Source: an uncultured Chloroflexota bacterium (GTDB lineage Bacteria; Chloroflexota; Dehalococcoidia; Lucifugimonadales; UBA1127). From it: a DNA stretch of 64,000 nt. Each line of letters opens with the position of its first letter. The first letter of the stretch is position 1. The notes beneath the pieces are model-generated. The model was not told the origin of the DNA, ran no database searches, and saw only the letters and a program-made list of their open reading frames with translations. Where the stretch lies: contig CAJWQJ010000002.1 of NCBI GenBank assembly GCA_913045315.1, positions 1 through 64,000 on the forward strand, given 5' to 3'. A program made the position numbers and the translations under genes. This document shows positions 58,101 through 64,000 of this stretch, piece after piece.

Positions 58101-58977
58101 TTTCATACAACATGGCACCAAGGGAATACAAATCTGCCTTAGGGGTAACTTCCCCTCCCATGGCCTGCTCAGGTGGCATGTATGCAACTGTACCTACCAT
58201 CATTCCCATCTGAGTAAGTCTTGATTTATCTGTAGCAACCGCAAGTCCAAAGTCTCCGATTTTTGCATCCCCATCACCTGTAAGCCATACGTTTCCAGGC
58301 TTTAAATCACGATGGATAATTCCTCTTTCATGTGCAAATTGAAGACCATTACAAATTTGCATACCTATACGAAGTACTTTATCAATAGGAATTCGATGGT
58401 TTTCTGCATCTTCCACCATTCCCTCTACATCACCTCCAGCCATCAATTCCGTTACCATAAATGGTTGACCATTGTGTTCTCCGAGATCAAAGACAGTGAC
58501 AATTGAGCCATGTGAACCCAATCTCCCCATAGCCTGAGCCTCTCTAGTAATTCTTGCTCTTCCTTGATCATCAAGACCTTCAGTCTTAATTAAAGCAAAT
58601 GCAACTTCTCTATCCAGAAGACTGTCATAAGCTAAATATACTTTCTTCTTTCCACCTTCTCCTAAGAATTTGGTTGAACGATATCGACCATTTGCAAATT
58701 CTTCAGGTATAAATTCAGGTTTATCTGATAAAATTTGCGCAGGCTGCATTGGTTCAAGTAAAGAAGATTCAGATTGAGAACCACCATTAGTACTTGACGA
58801 TGAAGTGGACTCGTCATCAATTTTTTGACCACAGCTTCCACAAAATTTAAATCCAGAAATTAATTGAGCTCCACAAGATGGACATCCTTGTTCAAGTTTT
58901 TCACCACAACTTCCACAAAATCCAAATCCTTCAGGATTTTGAAATTGACACTTCGAACATTGAATTCCAGCCATCAT
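55102..58977 (-). CDS. Zinc-ribbon / Ser-Thr protein kinase / AAA ATPase / TPR signalling protein (1291 aa)
   Basis: Two CxxC zinc-ribbon pairs, HRDLKPGNVWL and DFGLA kinase motifs, Walker A GEPGIGKT, Walker B VLFLDDLHWAD, long TPR-like C-terminus. Confidence 0.9.
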   Translation of the reverse strand: MMAGIQCSKCQFQNPEGFGFCGSCGEKLEQGCPSCGAQLISGFKFCGSCGQKIDDESTSSSSTNGGSQSESSLLEPMQPAQILSDKPEFIPEEFANGRYRSTKFLGEGGKKKVYLAYDSLLDREVAFALIKTEGLDDQGRARITREAQAMGRLGSHGSIVTVFDLGEHNGQPFMVTELMAGGDVEGMVEDAENHRIPIDKVLRIGMQICNGLQFAHERGIIHRDLKPGNVWLTGDGDAKIGDFGLAVATDKSRLTQMGMMVGTVAYMPPEQAMGGEVTPKADLYSLGAMLYEMITGRPPFLADDPLGIISQHINTAPVAPTWHNGNCPKPLESLVLRLLGKSTTERPDSASDVLSALQGIELTSEPDNAVVNVDESQNQALDAMAGNVFVGRQREMGELKAGLEDALSGRGRLMTLVGEPGIGKTRTSQELATYATLRGAQVLWGRCYDSQGVPPYWPWVQAIRSYVQERDTEDLRSVMGSGASDIAEIVGDVRSKLGDLEKPQDLDPEQARFRLFDSTTNFFRTSSRNQPIVLFLDDLHWADKPSLLLLEFMARELGGSRLLVVGTYRDVELSRQHPLAETLGELTRERLFQRVLLRGLVKEDIGRFIEVTTNVSPPDQLVESVYTQTEGNPLFVTEVVRLLVQEGELAPERINERDSWSVRIPEGVREVIGRRLNRLSDHCNQILTTASVIGREFELQQLLQLTEDVTQDRLLELIEEALASRVIEEMPQTVGRYQFTHALIQETLSEELSITRKVRLHGQVAQGLEELYGANVNQYASELAFHYAQAETVLGPQKLIHFASIAGQQSLEAFAFEEARDHFMSALHAKEGTNTTGKAVDDIHASLLSGVGEAFIGEGNNVQGWPALHRAFEFYKEIPNIEKCLEIAEIYCIPAVRGPHPVVAEAVEMAPSASLIRGRLLSFHGRFLGFAGRYEEAIQSLEEAKGIAESFDNNSLLLAIMVNTSMASNFDLRWDESSENIIKAYELVRSSNFETDDFVLQAYGMSSGTSFWRGEMNKALEINNQMQEIVGRTRGRFAIDNVLGMRTNLFLHNGRFEEALVLNERLVESSPNNVGARGFRAHLQYLIGDFVKGSQYINEMIEVANNANIGPQAGLLNASNVVILTSKISGTNEYLSRAEGMINRAVSQTDVAPTYALVAKVLSALVGCLRGDVSLANKDLDELLGYSETIIRLAATTILADEVIGSIYDAMGEHEKSKVYFDQAYNHFSDDYKVLKMRIGLDYVDVLEKTKDSTDRIKASEILDEVQEIARTTDARPLLERALSKRDILKA

Positions 58978-59201
58978 AAACCCCTTGAAACTTTGCTACA
59001 CGTAATCATTTAGAAAATATCAAAATAATATTATTAACAAAACATTAATAAAAATAAATAATCAATACGTACAAATATTAGTTTAATAAATCAAAAAATA
59101 GTAACTAGCTATGCTATTCATCAGAATTCTATTACTAACTAATGTTTTGTCAATGTTAGAAATTTTCGGTATTTTCATACCAATTCCGTTGATAAAGTAT
59201 T

Positions 59202-59858
59202 CTATACTCCAAGATGCAGAAGATATTCCCAATCTAATACATCTAAAGATTCAACTAAAAAATCCGATTCAATAAAATTCATATCTTTTGTAAGTAGATT
59301 TGGAACAACTATGCAATGCAGTCCTGCGTTTTTTGCAGCAATAAGACCATGTCTAGAATCTTCTATTGCTACTGCATCATTAGCGTCAATATGCAATTCC
59401 TTTAAAACAGAAAGATATAAATCAGGATCAGGTTTTGTATTCTCAACATCATCTTTGCATTTAATAATAGGAAATACATTATATAAATTTAAATCCTTTA
59501 AGTTTCCTATCACCCATTCCTTACTGGAACTTGAAGCAATAGACAAAGGACAAGGTAAGTCTTTACTCAATTCAATAATTCTTTCAACTCCAGGAAGTAA
59601 TTCTTTAGAATCCATTAGTTTTTCTCGAATGCTACGATATTTGTTAACAAGAAACTTATGATCCAAAGATATACCAAGTTTCGTTTCTAGAGTTGCATGA
59701 GCATTAAAATTATTATTACTTGTTCCTATATTCACTATCCACTCTTCAAGCGTAAGTTCCTGTCCATATTCTTCATAGACTTTGGACCACGCATTGAAAA
59801 TCGAAGTTTCTGAGTCAATAATGACACCGTCAAAATCAAAAATTATTGCTTTTATCAT
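59202..59858 (-). CDS. HAD-family hydrolase (beta-phosphoglucomutase-like)
   Basis: IIFDFDGVIIDSETSIFNAW, LSIASSSSKEWV, VAIEDSRHGLIAAKNAG. Confidence 0.92.
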   Translation of the reverse strand: MIKAIIFDFDGVIIDSETSIFNAWSKVYEEYGQELTLEEWIVNIGTSNNNFNAHATLETKLGISLDHKFLVNKYRSIREKLMDSKELLPGVERIIELSKDLPCPLSIASSSSKEWVIGNLKDLNLYNVFPIIKCKDDVENTKPDPDLYLSVLKELHIDANDAVAIEDSRHGLIAAKNAGLHCIVVPNLLTKDMNFIESDFLVESLDVLDWEYLLHLGV

Positions 59859-59921
59859 GATTATCAGTAAAGAGAGCTATTAATTTAATATTCATACAGT
59901 TATCAGGATACATTAAAGACG

Positions 59922-59937
59922 TTGACCAATGCACCTA
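59922..59937. repeat. 16-bp direct repeat copy 1 (GTTGACCAATGCACCT)
   Basis: Identical to 61606-61621. Confidence 0.8.
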
Positions 59938-59989
59938 TGTACTTAATGTTAACAGGAATATCGCCCTGCTCGCCATGGTTACGGCATAA

Positions 59990-60025
59990 ATGGATACTTA
60001 GTACGCCGTGCGAAAGTATCCATTG
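59990..60025. repeat. Inverted repeat / hairpin AATGGATACTT...AAGTATCCATT
   Basis: 11-bp perfect arms 59990-60000 and 60015-60025 with inner CGC/GCG pairing. Confidence 0.75.
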
Positions 60026-60029
60026 CAAC

Positions 60030-60069
60030 TAAAAACTGCCGAATAAACTGCCAGTCGGTCGTTTTTAGG
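60030..60069. repeat. Inverted repeat / hairpin CTAAAAAC..CCGA..TCGG..GTTTTTAG
   Basis: 8-bp arms 60030-60037 / 60062-60069 plus inner CCGA/TCGG. Confidence 0.65.
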
Positions 60070-60190
60070 GCCTATTTTTACTGGCATTTTGTAGAATAAT
60101 TGCGTATATGAAGAGCCAAGTCACAACAGCCACCCCTCATTAAATAGATATGATTGCCAAAGCGATAAAATTAATTATTATGGCATTGTT

Positions 60191-60298
60191 ATGAAGATGA
60201 GTAAGATTGTTATTTGGAGCATCACTGCACTTGCTATTGTTCTATGGAGTATCGCTATACTTTGGGTTATTAACATAATCAATAGACTTGTATTGTAA
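60191..60298 (+). CDS. Putative 35-aa single-TM peptide
   Basis: Not in ORF track; MKMSKIVIWSITALAIVLWSIAILWVINIINRLVL*. Confidence 0.4.
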   Translation: MKMSKIVIWSITALAIVLWSIAILWVINIINRLVL

Positions 60299-60347
60299 GA
60301 AATATCTAACAGTCTATTTAGCCCAGAAGATTCTAATTTGCTACATA

Positions 60348-61610
60348 ATGAATTTGTTCCAGAAATTGAAAAAAGATTTACTTATAAATAGACAGGGGTT
60401 TTATTTGACGGAAAACCATTCGGTTTTAAAAGATTCGAAAGTATGGGCACTTGGTATTGCTGAAACGCTTTCGTGGGCGAGTTTGTTTTATTTATTTCCT
60501 GCATTAATTCTTCGTTGGGAAACATATTTTGGATGGACGCTTGATGAGCTTTCTTTTGGGTTGACTGGGGCACTTATTGTTGCTGCTATTGGTAGCTTGG
60601 TTGCAGGAAGAATTATTGATCAGGGAGCCGGAAGAATTCTCCTCACATTAAGTGCATTATCAGGTGGTGTGTTGATTACTTTCCTTTTAGTTGTAACCAG
60701 TCTATGGCAATTTTATCTCGTTTGGTTACTCTTAGGAGCTGCAAGAGCAGGATGTTTGTATGAACCGTTATTTGCCGTTGTAACGCGAATATACCAACAA
60801 GATGCCAGACGTCCTATCATTATGATTACTTTAATGGCAGGGTTTGCAGGAACCATTTGTTTCCCTATTTCGACAATACTCTCTGAAATTGTGAATTGGC
60901 AAACTGCAGCTTTGTTCTTTGCTCTTTTAAATTGCTGTGTCGCAGCACCTTTGTTTTGGTACGGTGCATCCAGTAAACAAATTGAAAAAGATCAATCTGA
61001 AAATTCCAACACTGCTGATTTTATTTCAATTGCTAAGATGTTAATTGGTAACCCGGTTTTTTGGTTTTTAGCAGTAGGATTTGGTTCCTTTTATTTGAAC
61101 CATGGAATGATTATTGGTCATATATTACCCTTATTAGAGAGTAGGGATGTAACCCCAACTTATGCAGTTATTGCATCTTCTCTTATTGGAGCGGCTCAAG
61201 TTAATGGAAGAGTCGTTCTTCTTTTTGCAGAACGGTATACGTCTATGACAGTAATAGGCATGTGTGCATTTATAGGTATCTCACTTTCCATGATAGGACT
61301 TCTCTATGCTGGTATTTCCTCTTGGGCACTACTACTTTTTGTATTAATTCAGGGTGGATCTTGGGGAATGTTAAGTGTAGCCAAGCCTATTGTTACAGCT
61401 GATCATTTAGGTCGTGAAAATTTTGGAACAATTTCTTCTCTGGTAAGCATTTTTCAAAATTTCGGTTTAGCTTTTGGCCCCAGTGTCACAGGTATCATAT
61501 GGCTTTTAGCCGGCTATGATCTCGTAATGTTGGTGGCATTTGTTTTAGGAATTATTGGATTTCTATCCCTTGGATCAGCCCTACGATTTTCAAAATTCGT
61601 TCCTGGTTGA
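60348..61610 (+). CDS. MFS transporter
   Basis: 12 TM pattern; SLVAGRIIDQGAGRILLTLS; start uncertain (TTG at 60405 after AGGGG also plausible). Confidence 0.85.
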   Translation: MNLFQKLKKDLLINRQGFYLTENHSVLKDSKVWALGIAETLSWASLFYLFPALILRWETYFGWTLDELSFGLTGALIVAAIGSLVAGRIIDQGAGRILLTLSALSGGVLITFLLVVTSLWQFYLVWLLLGAARAGCLYEPLFAVVTRIYQQDARRPIIMITLMAGFAGTICFPISTILSEIVNWQTAALFFALLNCCVAAPLFWYGASSKQIEKDQSENSNTADFISIAKMLIGNPVFWFLAVGFGSFYLNHGMIIGHILPLLESRDVTPTYAVIASSLIGAAQVNGRVVLLFAERYTSMTVIGMCAFIGISLSMIGLLYAGISSWALLLFVLIQGGSWGMLSVAKPIVTADHLGRENFGTISSLVSIFQNFGLAFGPSVTGIIWLLAGYDLVMLVAFVLGIIGFLSLGSALRFSKFVPG

Positions 61611-61621
61611 CCAATGCACCT
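61606..61621. repeat. 16-bp direct repeat copy 2 (GTTGACCAATGCACCT), overlapping the MFS stop codon
   Basis: Identical to 59922-59937. Confidence 0.8.
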
Positions 61622-61678
61622 GTCAGAACGATAATCCTAAAATAATTAATTTCAAAAATTTTGAAAGGGGTAAAACAA

Positions 61679-62749
61679 TTGTTAAAGGTAACAACTGGTT
61701 TCATTCACGGATATGTAGTTAAGGACTGGGATGACTTAGCAACCTATGCAATTGAAGCTGAAAAACTCGGTATCGAAAGTATCTTTTCACCAGAAGGATG
61801 GGGCTATGATGGACTAACACCACTTGCCTACCTTGCTGCAAAAACATCTAAAATAAAACTAGGAACTGGTGTATTACAAGTCGGCACTCGAACTGCAACA
61901 AACACAGCAATGGGTGCACTTTCAATGAACTCCCTTTCAAACGGCCGTTTTATCCTTGGTCTTGGAACAAGTGGACCACAAGTAATGGAGGGATTTCACG
62001 GAATCATTTTTGACGAACCAGTTCGAAGAACGAAAGAGAACATCGATGTCATCAAAATGATCTTCCGAGGTGAAAAGGTTTCCTATCAAGGAAAACATCT
62101 TCAACACCCTTCACGTGAAGGCCAGGGAAAAGTCATGAAGAATGAATCCGATCCAGATCCTGATATTCCTATATGGATTGCCTCGCTTGGTCCAAAGAAT
62201 CTTGAACTCACTGGAGCAATTGCGGATGGATGGAAAGGAACTTCCTTTATGCCTGAAACCGCAGAGTCAATGTTCCAGCATATTCGCAAGGGAGCAGAAG
62301 AAGCTGGTAGAAGCTTCTCTGACATCACCATAAATGTTGGAGGTACTGTTTATTTTACTGATGATGTTGATAAGGCTGTCGAGGAATTAAAACCTATGCT
62401 TGCGTTCACTTTAGGAGCCATGGGTTCACGAAAATTCAATTTCTATAATGCTGCATATGTCAGGGCAGGATACGCTGATGAAGCAAAACTCATTCAAGAC
62501 CTCTGGATAGAAGGAAAACGAGATGAAGCTAGAAGACTCGTGCCTGCAGAAATGGTTATGAAGAGCGGATTCATTGGAACCGATGAAATGATTAAAGAAC
62601 GAATCCGACTCTACAGAGACGCTGGAGTAAACGAAATTGCTGCTCAACTTAGATTCGGAAGAGGTAGCAGTTATATTCCCACGGTTACTGAACGAATCGA
62701 TTCGCTTTCAAAATTTGTCGATTTAGTTGATCAAGTAAACAAAGAATAG
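61679..62749 (+). CDS. LLM-class flavin/F420-dependent oxidoreductase
   Basis: EAEKLGIESIFSPEGWGYDGLTPLAYLAAKTSKIKLGTGVLQVGTRTATNTAM, RFILGLGTSGPQVMEGFHG. Confidence 0.9.
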   Translation: MLKVTTGFIHGYVVKDWDDLATYAIEAEKLGIESIFSPEGWGYDGLTPLAYLAAKTSKIKLGTGVLQVGTRTATNTAMGALSMNSLSNGRFILGLGTSGPQVMEGFHGIIFDEPVRRTKENIDVIKMIFRGEKVSYQGKHLQHPSREGQGKVMKNESDPDPDIPIWIASLGPKNLELTGAIADGWKGTSFMPETAESMFQHIRKGAEEAGRSFSDITINVGGTVYFTDDVDKAVEELKPMLAFTLGAMGSRKFNFYNAAYVRAGYADEAKLIQDLWIEGKRDEARRLVPAEMVMKSGFIGTDEMIKERIRLYRDAGVNEIAAQLRFGRGSSYIPTVTERIDSLSKFVDLVDQVNKE

Positions 62750-62757
62750 TTGAATCA

Positions 62758-62791
62758 AAAAAAGAGCTGGACTTTATTCCAGCTCTTTTTT
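62758..62791 (+). terminator. Rho-independent terminator
   Basis: 14-bp perfect stem AAAAAAGAGCTGGA / TCCAGCTCTTTTTT with 6-nt loop. Confidence 0.92.
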
Positions 62792-62842
62792 ATTTGAGGT
62801 TCTGAAAGCTTATTTATCAATTTCAAACAGAAATATTACTAT

Positions 62843-63493
62843 CTACCTATTGAGAAGTAGACGACCGATATAAATAGCATAAATAGTGTGAATAAGATAT
62901 GTTACTCCTACGATCTGGGATATAGTCTGTGCAGAATCTGGATTAAGAAGACCTATAATATTTACCACGAACGCAACTATAGCTACCAATGCAGCTACTT
63001 TTGCGAACATGCTATTGTAGTCATCTCTGGATGACATAGCCAAAAATATGAATAAAAATCCTAGCGACTGAAGAACACCAACAATATTCAATATCCCTGT
63101 AGCAGCAAGAAAGGCTGCTGCTGCTTGCGTTGCCGGTTCTGGGAAGTTGGCTCCTGCAATATAAATTCCACATGATAGTGAAATGCCTATCCAGCCAAAC
63201 ATAATCAAAGGAACAGAGTATGCAGCAAGTGCAGCCCCATTACCATTTGCCCGAATTTCGTTAGCAACAAATTGCAAACCATGAACAAGCATAAAAATAC
63301 CAATAGGAATGATAATTGCAGTAATAGCTACTGCAGTTGAATTTTCAGCAGCTAATGATGCCCATGAAGCTGCTACAGCCCACTCTACATCAGCAAAAAT
63401 CACTAGTTGCTGATAAAAATATGCAGCAAGACAGATAATCGGACCAAAGATGATCGAAAGTCCTGCAAGCTTTGTCGTTGAAATAGTACCCAT
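62843..63493 (-). CDS. Hypothetical multi-TM membrane protein
   Basis: 5-6 hydrophobic segments from MGTISTTKLAGLSIIFGP; no family recognised. Confidence 0.7.
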   Translation of the reverse strand: MGTISTTKLAGLSIIFGPIICLAAYFYQQLVIFADVEWAVAASWASLAAENSTAVAITAIIIPIGIFMLVHGLQFVANEIRANGNGAALAAYSVPLIMFGWIGISLSCGIYIAGANFPEPATQAAAAFLAATGILNIVGVLQSLGFLFIFLAMSSRDDYNSMFAKVAALVAIVAFVVNIIGLLNPDSAQTISQIVGVTYLIHTIYAIYIGRLLLNR

Positions 63494-63705
63494 TAAAATA
63501 CTCCTTTTCAGCTCGGCGAACCTCTTTGATAGCAAAAATGCTATATTCTTATCTAATTATACTTAAAAAGTTTTTTATTTGACAATTTCATATACTTCAG
63601 AGCTTTCGTTATATAACTCATATTGAGAATATATCTTCGTTATAGTTATTATAATAATATCGATCGAATAAACTACATTTAACAATAATAGATTCTGGTG
63701 ATGAA

Positions 63706-64000
63706 TTGAAAAACCGATATCATGAAAAAGATGATCCTCAAATCAATGGAGAAAATGGAAATAACGATACATTGAATCGCCATAATCCATTCGAAAGAAT
63801 AGAAATACGTTGGCTTCTTTTACTTCTGATTATTACCCAATTCGGACTTATTGCTTTTGTAGAAGGACCCACTGGAATTCCTATTGAAGGCTATATAAGC
63901 CAACTCATTCTTATAGCTTGGGCTTTGATCATCATTCGAAAGCATGACATTTCAATGACACAACTAATGGGTAAAACTCCTCAAAATATGAATTGGTTAC
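63706..64000 (+). CDS. Partial CDS, N-terminus of a membrane protein (possibly CPBP-type)
   Basis: TTG start; MKNRYHEKDDPQINGENGNNDTLNRHNPFERIEIRWLLLLLIITQFGLIAF... open to window edge. Confidence 0.5.
   Translation, partial: MKNRYHEKDDPQINGENGNNDTLNRHNPFERIEIRWLLLLLIITQFGLIAFVEGPTGIPIEGYISQLILIAWALIIIRKHDISMTQLMGKTPQNMNWL

Noticed and set aside
1-64000. tRNA/rRNA genes, prophage, transposase, toxin-antitoxin or restriction-modification system
   Set aside because: By eye no tRNA cloverleaf, rRNA segment, phage structural gene, transposase motif or RM/TA pair was recognised; a tRNAscan/Infernal run would be needed to be certain.

Overview
This is a 64 kb AT-rich bacterial chromosomal window, gene-dense with short intergenic gaps and many ATGA-type overlaps. 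I saw no rRNA, tRNA, CRISPR array, prophage or transposase. Gene content suggests a marine Chloroflexota / SAR202-like bacterium; this is inference only. The content includes repeated OFA-type MFS transporters, CaiB/BaiF, KorAB, a xanthine-dehydrogenase-type large subunit, an LLM flavin-dependent oxidoreductase, DUF3090 and DUF5679. Recognisable core genes are glnS, purQ, rpsU, yqeY, maf, tatA/tatC, a four-gene pyruvate dehydrogenase operon, pabB/pabC-like, fabI, korAB, proVWX, crcB, ccmE and htpX-like. The accessory portion is dominated by eight MFS transporters mixed with hydrolases and oxidoreductases. The most interesting items are: (1) a two-gene exosortase/archaeosortase-like locus (8192-9192) with no recognisable substrate in the window; (2) an orphan molybdopterin-binding hydroxylase subunit next to a MoaD/ThiS-like protein ending in GGGC; (3) a CcmE whose haem-binding motif reads CxxxY instead of HxxxY; (4) an MFS gene bracketed by a 16-bp direct repeat, with two strong hairpins and a 35-aa membrane ORF upstream; (5) a zinc-ribbon/kinase/AAA/TPR protein with a non-canonical VAIK region; (6) a 12-bp perfect dyad in a divergent LysR promoter; (7) a GC-richer structured leader upstream of korA. 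Several small ORFs absent from the supplied track (SEC-C, DUF5679, a 35-aa TM peptide) were read directly.
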